DNA of 47,889 nucleotides from a bacterium (GTDB taxonomy: Bacteria; UBA8248). The stretch spans positions 1 to 47,889 of the forward strand of contig JAJDYR010000001.1 of assembly GCA_022825065.1 (NCBI GenBank), given 5' to 3'. Shown piece by piece: positions 7,701 through 16,294 of the stretch; the stretch's first letter is position 1, and every line of letters begins with the position of its first letter. Both the position numbers and the translations under genes were made by a program. The notes beneath the pieces were generated by a model, which saw only the letters and a list, made by a program, of their open reading frames with translations, was not told where the DNA came from and searched no databases.

Positions 7701-8023
7701 GGATGTATGCCTCCGGTTGTCCTTTAGCGGAAAGCCGCAATTCCTCTCAAGCTCTTCGGGGTCCTTCGCGCTTCGGGATTTTCATGATGTCGCCATTAGA
7801 CAGGATTTGACGGGTTTTTGCACCCCGATCAGACCATTCGCTACGCGCTTCGCCCTGGCGTCCGTTCCGGCGGCGATGCGCCCCGACGCATGCGGAACGC
7901 CCCGCTAAAACGCTGATTTGTGAATTTCATCCAGAAATGGTATCGTGAATCATACCTATCACCCAGAGAAGTGGGGGTTCTTGCCTGCCCCGTTCATACC
8001 CACCCCTTGAAGGAGGGAAAACC
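7701..8023. other. Divergent intergenic region
   Basis: This stretch separates the MBL operon (minus) from the TTT transporter operon (plus) and should contain both promoters. I see no strong consensus promoter, hairpin or repeat and no credible short gene. Confidence 0.4.
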
Positions 8024-9016
8024 ATGTCGAGCTTCAAACGCATCCTTGTTCTCGTAGCCGTTCTTGTTTTGTGGACCGCTCCGGCTCTCGCAGCCAAGAA
8101 GTTCCCCTCGAAGCCGATGGAACTGGTGTGCACCACCTCGCCCGGCTCCAGCGTGGCGGTCTGGTGCCAGCTTCTCGCCCAGGAGTTTCCAAAAGTGCTC
8201 GGCGTGCCCATGCGGGTGACCTTCAAGAGCGGCGGCTCGCAGCACGAGCCGGTTCTCTACGTCTCGGGCAAGCCCGCCGACGGGCACATCATCATGCACA
8301 TCAGCGCGAGCTTCTACGGGTATTTCCACCTGCCGCACTACAGGAGGTCGTACGACGACTTCCAGACGCTGGCCCAGGTGGAGAAGCACGTCTACGGCGT
8401 CGCGGTGAAGTGCGACAATCCCTACGGCATCAAGACGTTCGAGGATCTCGTCGCCTACGCCAAGAAGAACCCCGGCAAACTGTCGATGGGCTCGAACAAG
8501 AGAGGCTCCACCCACCACCGTCATCAGCTCGCCTTCCTGAAAGCCGCAGGCATCGGGGACAAAGTCAAGACAATCTTCTACCGGGGCGACGGCAACGTGG
8601 TGAAGGACGTACTCGGCGGCCATCTGCCCAGCGGGCAGGCCTCGCCGCGCACGTGGCGGCCGCACATCGAGGCGGGAACCATCTGCCCGCTCGTATCGCA
8701 GACCCACAAGCGCCTCTCGCACGACCCGATCTGGAAGAACGTCCGGAGCGCGGTGGAAGTCGGCCTCAAATACGACCTCCCGCTCCACTGGCAGGGCCTC
8801 ATGGTCAAGCGGGGCACGCCTCCGGAAGTCATGAAAATACTGGAAGACGCCGTGTACAAGGTGACCAGCTCGCCCGACTACAAGGACTATCTCGCCAAGG
8901 GGACGCACATCGTCCTGGACGTCAAGACGGGCTCGGAGTGGCTCAACAAGGACATGGCGAAGAACCAGGCGGTCGTGAAACAATTCATGATCGACCACAA
9001 TATCATCAAGAAGTAG
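8024..9016 (+). CDS. tctC: TTT transporter substrate-binding protein (TctC/BUG family)
   Basis: A periplasmic binding protein of 330 residues. It begins with a clear signal peptide (FKRILVLVAVLVLW, cleavage after APALA), followed by KFPSKPMELVCTTSPGSS, the usual first strand and phosphate-like loop of Bug proteins. The middle has VYGVAVKCDNPYGIKTFEDLVAYAKKNPGKLSMGS, a family hallmark. Bug proteins bind carboxylated compounds and deliver them to the TctA/TctB membrane part. AAGGAGGG lies before the ATG. The membrane genes follow on the same strand, so the transporter is complete. The ligand cannot be told. Confidence 0.9.
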   Translation: MSSFKRILVLVAVLVLWTAPALAAKKFPSKPMELVCTTSPGSSVAVWCQLLAQEFPKVLGVPMRVTFKSGGSQHEPVLYVSGKPADGHIIMHISASFYGYFHLPHYRRSYDDFQTLAQVEKHVYGVAVKCDNPYGIKTFEDLVAYAKKNPGKLSMGSNKRGSTHHRHQLAFLKAAGIGDKVKTIFYRGDGNVVKDVLGGHLPSGQASPRTWRPHIEAGTICPLVSQTHKRLSHDPIWKNVRSAVEVGLKYDLPLHWQGLMVKRGTPPEVMKILEDAVYKVTSSPDYKDYLAKGTHIVLDVKTGSEWLNKDMAKNQAVVKQFMIDHNIIKK

Positions 9017-9065
9017 CTGGATTTGAGCGGACGGCGGCAGGTTCCGCCGTCATTAAGGCGCGGAC

Positions 9066-9614
9066 ATGACGGAACAAAGAGAAGAGAGCGCCGCGTCTCC
9101 CTATGAGTTGAAGGTTCCGATGAGGGCGGCGGTGCTGGCCACCACCGCCCTCATCCTGGGGGGACTCGCGTTTCTGTACTACGAAACCTATGCGATGCAG
9201 CCTCCCTACGAGCCGGGGTATCCGGGCGACGCCTTTTTCCCCCGCCTGGCCCTGGGTTTCTCGATTATCTGGGCGGTGATCGTCCTGGGACGCGGGTTTT
9301 TCCTGCCCCCGGAGGCGCAGGCCGCAGGCGGCGAGGAGCCCTACCTCCGGGGGCATTGGCTGGAGTTCGCCTCCATCGTCGTTTTCGTTTACCTCTACGC
9401 GGTACTGCTCGAGCCGATAGGGTTCGAGATCATGACCATCGTGCTCATGATGTGCCTGCTGGTCCCGCGCATGCGGGTGGAATCGGCGCCGCGCGGCGCG
9501 CTGTTGCTGGGATTCGCGTTGTCTTTTGTGACGATGATCATCCTGTATCTGGGACTGGTGCCGATGCTGAAGATCCCCTTACCGCTTAAATTCCTGCCGG
9601 TCTATATCCTCTAG
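9066..9614 (+). CDS. tctB: TTT transporter small membrane subunit TctB
   Basis: A 182-residue membrane protein with four hydrophobic segments (around residues 20-40, 60-78, 100-120 and 140-172). This is the layout of TctB, the poorly conserved small subunit of the tripartite tricarboxylate transporters. The charged loop YEPGYPGDAFFPRLAL after the first segment is typical, since the pattern FP.....l recurs in TctB proteins. Position between tctC and tctA supports the call. The start ATG follows GGCGCGGAC, a weak ribosome site. Confidence 0.85.
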   Translation: MTEQREESAASPYELKVPMRAAVLATTALILGGLAFLYYETYAMQPPYEPGYPGDAFFPRLALGFSIIWAVIVLGRGFFLPPEAQAAGGEEPYLRGHWLEFASIVVFVYLYAVLLEPIGFEIMTIVLMMCLLVPRMRVESAPRGALLLGFALSFVTMIILYLGLVPMLKIPLPLKFLPVYIL

Positions 9615-9649
9615 GGCCGTAATCGATGGAAGGGCCGTGATAGATGGAA
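9614..9649 (+). repeat. 18-base tandem duplication at the tctA start
   Basis: Two adjacent near-identical 18-mers, GGGCCGTAATCGATGGAA and GGGCCGTGATAGATGGAA, differ at two positions. The second contains the tctA start codon. The ATG in the first copy is in the same frame but meets a TGA after four codons, so only the second can start the protein. Confidence 0.8.
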
Positions 9650-11173
9650 GGAACTCTCGGGCACATATTCGCAGCGACCGGCCAACTCGCCTCGCCCGCG
9701 ATTCTCGCGATCATGCTGGGGGGCGTCGCCATCGGCGTCCTCATGGGCGCCATGCCGGGTTTCGGCAGTTCCCAGGCGCTGGCCCTCCTATTTCCCCTGA
9801 CCTTCACGATGCCCGTGGAGCACGCGACCATGTTCTTCCTCGCCGTCTATTCGGGGGTCGAATACGGAAGCTCCATTCCGGCCATCCTGATCCGCACGCC
9901 GGGGACGGGTGCGTCCGCCGTCACCGTGCTCGACGGCTACACCATGACCCGCAACGGTCTCGCGCGAAAGGCGCTGCGCATCTCCCTCTACTCGGGCGTC
10001 ATCGGCGGCGTCACGAGCACGCTGATCTTCATCATCGCAGGCACCTCGCTCGGCAACGTCGCCTTGATGTTCGGGCCGGGCGAATTGTTCGCGGTCGGCG
10101 TGTTCGGTCTGTCGATCGTGGCGAGCTTCTTCGGAAAAGACGCCGCGCGCGGTTTTCTCGCCACGGGCATCGGGCTGTTGCTGGCCACGGTCGGGAGTTC
10201 GGGCTTCGGCGGACTGCGGTTCACCTTCGACCAGGGTTACCTGATGGACGGCATCCCGCTGGTCGTCGTCATCATCGCCTTCCTGGCCGGGCCCGAGGCG
10301 TTCAACCTCCTGGTGGAGCACCGGCGCACTATCGAGAGCAAGGAAACCGCCGCCCAGGGCGCCGCCGATGAGCGCAACCGGATTCAGCGGTGGGAAGTCC
10401 GCAGGCTCATCCCCACATGGATTCGCGCGAGCCTGATCGGAACGGGTGTCGGCGCGGTTCCTGGAGCGGGCGGCTCCATCGCCGGCATGCTGGCCTACAG
10501 CGAGGAGAGGCGGTGGTCGAAGCGCTCGGAGGAGTTCGGCACCGGCATCATCGAGGGCGTCGCCGCGCCCGAGTGTTCGAACAACGCCCTGGTCGCCGGC
10601 ACGCTCGTGCCCTCGCTCTCGCTCGGCATCCCGGGTTCGGGCGGCGCGGCCATTCTGCTGGGCGTGCTGATCAGCAAGGGCCTGGTTCCCGGGCCGCTGC
10701 TCTTCCGGGACAACGGGACGTTCGTGATGACGGTGTTCATCGGCCTTTTCGTGATCAACCTCATGCTCCTTTGCACGGGGCTCGTCGGCACCCGCGCCTT
10801 CAGCCTGGTCGCCAAGGTGCCCCGCCGCATCCTGGGGCCGTTCGTCCTGATCCTCATCGTCGTCGGCAGCTACGTGTACGCGAACTACACGGCCCACGTC
10901 GTCATGGTGCTCATCCTGGGCGGTCTCGCCTATTTCTTCGAGAAGATCAACATTCCCGTCGTGCCCATCGTGCTCGCGTTCATCATGGGACCGATCATCG
11001 AGATCAACCTGAGCCGCGCGCTCACGATCTCGGGCGGGGACATGTGGGCGCTCCTGTCCAGCCCCATCACGGCGACTATTCTCGTGCTCTCCCTCATCAC
11101 GGCGGTCTACAGCATGGCCGCGATGTTCCGGGCGGCGAGGCTCGGGATCACCGGCGGAGCCGACGCCGAATAG
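9644..11173 (+). CDS. tctA: TTT transporter large membrane subunit TctA
   Basis: A 509-residue, highly hydrophobic protein with about a dozen membrane segments, the normal size for TctA. Both halves show the conserved family loops: GAMPGFGSSQALALLFP then YSGVEYGSSIPAILIRTPG in the first, and GVGAVPGAGGSIAGMLAYSEE then PSLSLGIPGSGGAAILLGVL in the second. These PGxG motifs are thought to form the substrate and ion pathway. It works with TctB in the inner membrane and receives substrate from the binding protein encoded at 8024. No hairpin terminator is evident after it. Confidence 0.95.
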   Translation: MEGTLGHIFAATGQLASPAILAIMLGGVAIGVLMGAMPGFGSSQALALLFPLTFTMPVEHATMFFLAVYSGVEYGSSIPAILIRTPGTGASAVTVLDGYTMTRNGLARKALRISLYSGVIGGVTSTLIFIIAGTSLGNVALMFGPGELFAVGVFGLSIVASFFGKDAARGFLATGIGLLLATVGSSGFGGLRFTFDQGYLMDGIPLVVVIIAFLAGPEAFNLLVEHRRTIESKETAAQGAADERNRIQRWEVRRLIPTWIRASLIGTGVGAVPGAGGSIAGMLAYSEERRWSKRSEEFGTGIIEGVAAPECSNNALVAGTLVPSLSLGIPGSGGAAILLGVLISKGLVPGPLLFRDNGTFVMTVFIGLFVINLMLLCTGLVGTRAFSLVAKVPRRILGPFVLILIVVGSYVYANYTAHVVMVLILGGLAYFFEKINIPVVPIVLAFIMGPIIEINLSRALTISGGDMWALLSSPITATILVLSLITAVYSMAAMFRAARLGITGGADAE

Positions 11174-11240
11174 GCGTAATCGCGCCGTTTTTTCCTTGTT
11201 CTTCTACTTGTTGTCCCCGTTTGTTCTTTGGGACGAATCC

Positions 11241-11300
11241 ATAATAGTCTTTCACCGTATGTTCAGACCGTAAAATGGAATTTCATACAGTGGCGGGGAA
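11241..11300 (+). promoter_or_regulatory. Duplicated leader of the first serine hydrolase gene
   Basis: The 60 bases before the gene at 11301 are almost the same as those before its paralogue at 20408: both contain AATAGTCTT, TTCAGACCGTAAAATGGAA, TTTCATACA and TGGCGGGGAA. The similarity weakens upstream of about 11210. Because these bases are non-coding yet kept in both copies, they likely carry the promoter and ribosome site (GGGGAA), or the duplication is recent. TAAAAT is a possible -10 box. Confidence 0.6.
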
Positions 11301-12476
11301 ATGATGAGTGTTGCCGATATCCAGGTGGGAGGGGGTTGCCACAGCGATTACTCGACTGTGGAAGAGACGTTCCGGGAGAACTTCGCGAGCCGGAGCGAGT
11401 TGGGGGCCGCCGTCTGCGTGTACAGGGACGGCGAGAAGGTCGTGGACCTCTGGGGAGGCCACCGGGATGAAGCCCGCACGCAGCCCTGGACGGAAGACAC
11501 CATCGTGCTCATGAGTTCCATCGCCAAGAGCATGAGTGCGCTCTCCGTCCACATGCTCGTGGACCGGGGCCTTGTTTCGCTGGACGAGCCCGTGGCGCGG
11601 TATTGGCCGGAATTCGCCCAGAAGGGCAAGGAGAACATACTGCTGCGGCACACCATCTCCCACCAGTGCGGCGTCATCTTCTGCGACGCCGCCAGGCCGG
11701 GCGACTTTTTCGATTACCCGGCCCAGGTGGCCGCCATCGCAGCCCAGGAGCCCGCCTGGCCCGCGGGTTCCAAGGGCGCGTACAACTCCATCAACTTCGG
11801 GTTCATCCACGGCGAAGTCGTCCGCCGGGTGAGCGGCAAGCGGCTCCGCGACTTCATCCGGGAGGAGATTACGGGGCCCCTCGGCGCGGACTACAACGTC
11901 GGGCTGAACGAGGAAGAACTCGCGCGGGTCGCGCCCATGCACCCCAATCCGGAAAACAAATTCTGGGAGCAGGGCGCAAAGCCCGGGACGCTTCTGAACA
12001 GGGCGTGGGGGAGCCAGCCGGCGGGCGTCGATCTGCTGAATTGCCGTGAGAACCGCGTGGGCGAGAACCTCTCCTCTGGAGGCCACGGGAACGCCCGCGG
12101 CATCGCGCGGGTGTACGCGATGCTGGCCAATCACGGCGAAATCGGCGGCGTCCGCCTTCTCCGGCCCGAAACGGTGGAGCAACTCTCCAAACTGCAGTGG
12201 GAGGGCACGTGCGGGATGACAGGTTCGACCTGGCGAATGGGCCTCGGATTCATGCACAACTCCCCGCCCAACACGCCGATGGGACCCAACATCAAGGCCT
12301 TCGGCCACGCCGGCTCCGGCGGGGCGCTTACGTTCTGCGACCGGGAGCGGAACATGGCGTTCGGCTTCTGCACGAACTTCCAGCCCGAGGGCATGCCCCC
12401 CGGAATCCGCGCCCGCTCCCTGGTCGCAGCCGCCTTCGGAAAAGCGCCGGAGTGGAAACCCGAGGCGTCGGTGTAG
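11301..12476 (+). CDS. Class C beta-lactamase-like serine hydrolase (copy 1)
   Basis: A 391-residue protein of the beta-lactamase/EstB/D-aminopeptidase group. The nucleophile motif SxxK is SIAK at residues 73-76, the Tyr motif is YNS at 161-163, and the third-box equivalent is FGHAGSGG near residue 332. No signal peptide is seen, so it should act in the cytoplasm, which favours an esterase, amidase or peptidase rather than a true beta-lactamase. A second ATG directly follows the first and is better spaced from GGGGAA. It lies after the TTT transporter and has a nearly identical copy 9 kb downstream. Confidence 0.88.
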   Translation: MMSVADIQVGGGCHSDYSTVEETFRENFASRSELGAAVCVYRDGEKVVDLWGGHRDEARTQPWTEDTIVLMSSIAKSMSALSVHMLVDRGLVSLDEPVARYWPEFAQKGKENILLRHTISHQCGVIFCDAARPGDFFDYPAQVAAIAAQEPAWPAGSKGAYNSINFGFIHGEVVRRVSGKRLRDFIREEITGPLGADYNVGLNEEELARVAPMHPNPENKFWEQGAKPGTLLNRAWGSQPAGVDLLNCRENRVGENLSSGGHGNARGIARVYAMLANHGEIGGVRLLRPETVEQLSKLQWEGTCGMTGSTWRMGLGFMHNSPPNTPMGPNIKAFGHAGSGGALTFCDRERNMAFGFCTNFQPEGMPPGIRARSLVAAAFGKAPEWKPEASV

Positions 12477-12649
12477 GCCGGAACACCGTTACCGGCCATG
12501 AATGAACTCTTCCGCTGGTTTCTGAGCGAAGCCCGCAATCCCTCCAGCGCGCCTGGCGTAACCTCGCGCATCGGGGTTTTCACGACGCCGCCTTCAGACG
12601 GGGTGTGAAGGGCTATGCGCATTGCTCACGGAAAACGCTTTCTCCCCTG
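12477..12649. other. Convergent intergenic region
   Basis: Two genes converge here. There is no clear hairpin followed by a T-run on either strand, and no coding frame that I can support. Confidence 0.35.
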
Positions 12650-13675
12650 TTATCCGATAACCTCGTCCCCCGTGATGGCCGCTTCGCCGTAAACTTCGGG
12701 GTTAAAGACATCATACGGCCGCTCTCCGGCGATGAAGCGCTCGATATTCATCACCGTACGCAAGGCCATCTCCTCGCGCGTCTCTCGTCCCGCGCTGCCC
12801 ATGTGCGGGGTGAGAACGACGTTCGGAAGGTTCTTGAGCCCCGCTATCGGCCCCGGATTGGGCTCGGGCACCTCGGTCTGATAGACGTCCAGCCCGGCGC
12901 CCCGAATCCGCTTTTCTCGCAGGGCTTTCTCAAGTGCCGCCTCGTCCAAGATGAGGCCGCGCGAAGTGTTGATCAGGATGGCGCTCGGCTTCATGAGAGA
13001 GATGAGGTGTTCATCGATGAGACCCACGGTGTCTTTGGTGAGCGCCGGGGTCAAAGCGATGAAATCCGCTTCTCTGAACAAATCGTCCAGGGTGCGGAAT
13101 TCGGCGGAACCGAGAGCAAATTCCTCCGCCGGGCTCAGGGGGGTGCGCTTGTTGTAGGTAATGCGCATATCGCAAGCGGCGGCTTTGCGCGCCACCAGTT
13201 GACCGATTCGGCCCATCCCGACGATCCCGAGCGTTTTGCCGTAGAGGCGCGTGCCCATGAAAGCCATCGACTGGTTCTGCCGCCAGCGATCTTCCCGGAG
13301 GAATGTATCCGCCTCCGGCAATCGCCACGCCGTCGCCATCAAAAGAGCAAAAGTGAATTCCGCGGTTGTTTTCTGGGTCATGCTTTTTTGTCCCGAGACC
13401 GGTATGTTGCGGCGCGTCGCCGCGGCAAAATCGATGAACTTCGCCGTTCCGTGCATGACGGAGACAAACTGCAGTTCCTTCGCCGCGTCGAACACTTGTT
13501 CGTCGAAGGGGATCTCCCCGATGCCGAACAGGATGTGCTTGTCGCGCACGGCTTCCAGCAGCTCTGATTCCGGAATCATGCGGTCGACGTGTGGATATGT
13601 GGTCACCTCACCCAGCGTATCGAGCTTGGCGGCAGCGGCTTCCGGAATCGGTTGAGGCACAAAGATTCTTTTCAT
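12650..13675 (-). CDS. D-isomer-specific 2-hydroxyacid dehydrogenase
   Basis: A 341-residue NAD(P)-dependent oxidoreductase. The Rossmann motif is GMGRIG (153-158) in LGIVGMGRIGQLVARKA. The catalytic triad of the family is visible as Arg239 (NTSRG), Glu268 (YQTEVPEP) and His291 (LTPHMGSAG). It should interconvert a 2-keto acid and a D-2-hydroxy acid; members include glyoxylate/hydroxypyruvate reductases and formate dehydrogenases. It is the last gene of a unit with two peptide-type ABC permeases, with a 76-base gap, suggesting it handles the imported compound. AAGGG lies before the ATG. Confidence 0.92.
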   Translation of the reverse strand: MKRIFVPQPIPEAAAAKLDTLGEVTTYPHVDRMIPESELLEAVRDKHILFGIGEIPFDEQVFDAAKELQFVSVMHGTAKFIDFAAATRRNIPVSGQKSMTQKTTAEFTFALLMATAWRLPEADTFLREDRWRQNQSMAFMGTRLYGKTLGIVGMGRIGQLVARKAAACDMRITYNKRTPLSPAEEFALGSAEFRTLDDLFREADFIALTPALTKDTVGLIDEHLISLMKPSAILINTSRGLILDEAALEKALREKRIRGAGLDVYQTEVPEPNPGPIAGLKNLPNVVLTPHMGSAGRETREEMALRTVMNIERFIAGERPYDVFNPEVYGEAAITGDEVIG

Positions 13676-13751
13676 GATTTACCCTTCAATTATTTGGGAG
13701 CCTGCAAAAAGTTCGAATACAGGAGGCGGGGCGGCCAGGTTCGCCCCCGCG

Positions 13752-14687
13752 CTAGTCGTCCAGGCGCTTCATCCTGGGGTCGAGCACATCCCGAAGCCAA
13801 TCCCCCAGGAGATTGACTCCCAATACGGTCAGCGTGAGGACCACGCCGGGAAAGAAGGTGAGCCACCAGGCGGTGTCGAGGAATCCGCGGCCATCGGCGA
13901 GCATCCCGCCCCAGGTCGGTGTCGGGGGCGGCACGCCCATGCCCAGGAAGGAAAAAGAGGATTCGATGATGATCATACGGCCAAGATAAATGGTGGCCAC
14001 GACGATGCAGGAAGAGAATACGTTGGGAAGCAGATAAACGAGCATGACCCGGGGGGTATTGCAGCCGGCGGATCTTGCTCCCGTGACCATGTCGGTGTCT
14101 TTCAAGGCGAAGACCTCACCCCGCACCACCCTCGTGTATACGGTCCACGTCCTCAGGGAGATCGCGAGGACGATGTTCTGGAGGCTCGCTCCCAGAATCG
14201 CAATGATGGCCAATGCGAGCAGGACGAACGGGATCGCGAGCGCGGTGTCCACAATCCGGCTGATCACGGCGTCGATCTTGCCCCCGTAGTAGCCCGCGAT
14301 GAGTCCCGTTGATATCCCGATAAAACCGCTTACAAAGACGGCGGCGAAACCCACGGCGAGCGAGACGCGCGAGCCCCAGATGATTCGGCTCAAGATGTCG
14401 CGGCCCAGCCTGTCCGTGCCGAGCCAATAGGTGTTGCCCGCATCGTCCACGAAACCCGGGGGCTTCAGATGACGCAACAGGTCCTGCTGCAAGGGGTCAT
14501 GGGGCGAGAAGAGACCGGGCGCGAGAGCCCAGAGGATTGTCACGATGATGCAGAAAACCCCGAACAGAGCCGGGGGCCGCTTTAACAGGTCCTGCAGCGC
14601 CAGTTGTAAATCCGAGGGGCCGCGATCGTCCAGTTCCTGATCGAAACGGGGGGCGCCGCCGGCGTCCATCGGGTTGTCCATCGCCAT
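13752..14687 (-). CDS. ABC transporter permease, DppC/OppC type
   Basis: A 311-residue inner-membrane permease of the peptide/nickel family. It has the N-terminal OppC segment (LLKRPPALFGVFCIIVTILW) and the HDPLQQDLL loop before GNTYWLGTDRLGRDILSRIIWGSRVSL, the OppC hallmark. The EAA-like loop for ATPase contact is GARSAGCNTPRVMLVYLLPN. About six membrane segments are seen. It starts 19 bases after the DppB-type gene. No ABC ATPases of the DppD/F type are present nearby, so they must be shared from elsewhere in the genome. Confidence 0.93.
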   Translation of the reverse strand: MAMDNPMDAGGAPRFDQELDDRGPSDLQLALQDLLKRPPALFGVFCIIVTILWALAPGLFSPHDPLQQDLLRHLKPPGFVDDAGNTYWLGTDRLGRDILSRIIWGSRVSLAVGFAAVFVSGFIGISTGLIAGYYGGKIDAVISRIVDTALAIPFVLLALAIIAILGASLQNIVLAISLRTWTVYTRVVRGEVFALKDTDMVTGARSAGCNTPRVMLVYLLPNVFSSCIVVATIYLGRMIIIESSFSFLGMGVPPPTPTWGGMLADGRGFLDTAWWLTFFPGVVLTLTVLGVNLLGDWLRDVLDPRMKRLDD

Positions 14688-14706
14688 GTTTCCTGTCTCT
14701 CCTGCG

Positions 14707-15642
14707 CTAACTGTACGTGACGCGCGGATCGAGCCACGCGTAAACGATGTCCACGGCGAGGTTGACGCCCACGAACATTAACGAAAGCAGGGCCACCGCC
14801 GCCTGGACGACCGGATAGTCGTTGACATTGATGGATTCCACCACCAGCCAACCCACGCCCGGCCAGGCGAAGATGACCTCGACGACCACCGTCCCGCTCA
14901 GCAAACCGCCGAGTTCCAGGCCGATGATGGTGACAATGGGGATTGACGCGTTCTTGAGGGCATGGCGGCCGATGACCAGGGCCTCGGCGATTCCCTTCGA
15001 GCGCGCCGTATTCACGAAGTCCTGGGACATCACCTCGAGCAGTGTCGAGCGCGTCATCCGCATGATGCGGGCCGTGGCGTAGAGACCGGCGGCGAGTCCC
15101 GGCAGGATGATGCTCTTCGCCTCCCGGTAGCCCGACGTCGGCAGCCACCCGAGAATTTCGGAGAACAGGATAATCAGTATCAGGCCCAGCCAGAAGTTGG
15201 GGATGGACTGGCCCGCCATCGACAGGACCGAACTGAAGTAGTCGATCCAGGTCTTGCGGAAAACGGCCGAGAGGATCCCTGTAGGGATAGCGATCACGAG
15301 CCCCACGAAAAGGGCGAAAACGGCGAGAATCGCCGTGGCGGGAATGCGCTCGGTGACCAGGCCCATGGCGGGGACGTTGTGGTAGAAGGATATTCCGAAA
15401 TCGCCCCTCAATACGCCCTTGTTCTGTTGGTGGCCGAACAGGAAGTTGAAATATTGGACGTAGAGCGGTTGATCGAAGCCCCTTTCCTTGTTGAACGCGG
15501 CAATTTCTTCCAGGGTGGCTTCATCGGGCATCAGGACATCGGCCGGGTCCCCCGTCATGTGAAGCATCAGGAAAACGATGAGGAGAACCATCCACAGGAC
15601 AATCAGACTCTGCAGCAGACTGCGGATGATATAGGCGCGCAT
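14707..15642 (-). CDS. ABC transporter permease, DppB/OppB type
   Basis: Inner-membrane permease of the peptide/nickel family, 311 residues from the preferred start (MRAYIIRSLLQSLIVLW). A GTG four codons earlier is possible but has no spacing from the GAGG. It has the OppB pattern: first membrane helix, long loop with FGHQQNKGVLRGDFGISFYHN, and the ATPase-contact loop TARSKGIAEALVIGRHALKN, then VVEVIFAWPGVGWLVVESI. The second permease follows directly. The matching binding protein is divergently encoded at 16295, across a 650-base gap. Confidence 0.93.
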   Translation of the reverse strand: MRAYIIRSLLQSLIVLWMVLLIVFLMLHMTGDPADVLMPDEATLEEIAAFNKERGFDQPLYVQYFNFLFGHQQNKGVLRGDFGISFYHNVPAMGLVTERIPATAILAVFALFVGLVIAIPTGILSAVFRKTWIDYFSSVLSMAGQSIPNFWLGLILIILFSEILGWLPTSGYREAKSIILPGLAAGLYATARIMRMTRSTLLEVMSQDFVNTARSKGIAEALVIGRHALKNASIPIVTIIGLELGGLLSGTVVVEVIFAWPGVGWLVVESINVNDYPVVQAAVALLSLMFVGVNLAVDIVYAWLDPRVTYS

Positions 15643-16294
15643 AAGAAATACCACCCTCGAAAATCAAATGGATTTTACGATTCAAAAAGTTGACCGGATA
15701 CTGTATCCCGTCAAAAGTATTTTGCGCGTTAGAGAATAGATGATGTACATCTTTTCCGCTGCGGTCAAGACTGCTCCAGGCAACCCTGCCTTCCAGCCTG
15801 CCCTTGAAGGGCGCAGCGTTGCACGTCATCTGCGTTCATGCGGCCGCCGATAACGAGGCGGCCGCACGAATCGCCCGCGCCGCCCTTCGCCGCCCCGGGT
15901 GATGAAGTTCCGCCGACCCGATACGAACCCGCGGGTTTCGGTGCGCTCCACGCCAGGCGCTTCGAACTGGCCCATGATTCGCGCGGCAACCTCCGGGTAA
16001 CCTCCCGGCGGGTTCTCCGCCGGAATCCGTATCGGTTCGTGCGCTTGTTTGACGAAATAATCCCCGTCCATGGGGACGGGTGCGTATGCCCATGCTTGAT
16101 CTTTCCTGGATGATGATGGAAAATACGCTCTATATCCTACATTGTCCTGCTTTCACGCCGCAAGGTTCGGCGTTTCATCTTGCACTTGCACCACCGATTC
16201 ACATGCAATAGTTCCAGTGCTCCAAGATACGGCGTAAGTGATTTCTTTTGTTATGAGGAAACCATCACACTGTCGCTCAAAGGAGGGAGTTGCT
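15643..16294. other. Long divergent intergenic region
   Basis: About 650 bases separate the permease operon (minus) from the binding-protein gene (plus). The half near the permeases is A/T-rich (15660-15760) and probably promoter. The centre (15826-16071) has a minus-strand open frame of 81 codons (starting MDGDYFVKQAHEPI) that looks protein-like at first but ends in arginine-rich low-complexity sequence and lacks a good ribosome site. It may be a decayed gene fragment. No consensus promoter or hairpin stands out. Confidence 0.4.

Noticed and set aside
9788..10897. A 369-codon open frame antisense to tctA.
   Set aside because: It is a GC-rich shadow with His/Asp/Glu/Arg-rich composition and no ribosome site; the plus-strand tctA motifs are unmistakable.
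15826..16071. An 81-codon minus-strand frame in the permease/binding-protein gap.
   Set aside because: The N-terminal half looks protein-like but there is no good ribosome site and the tail is arginine-rich; kept only as a possible gene scrap in the intergenic entry.
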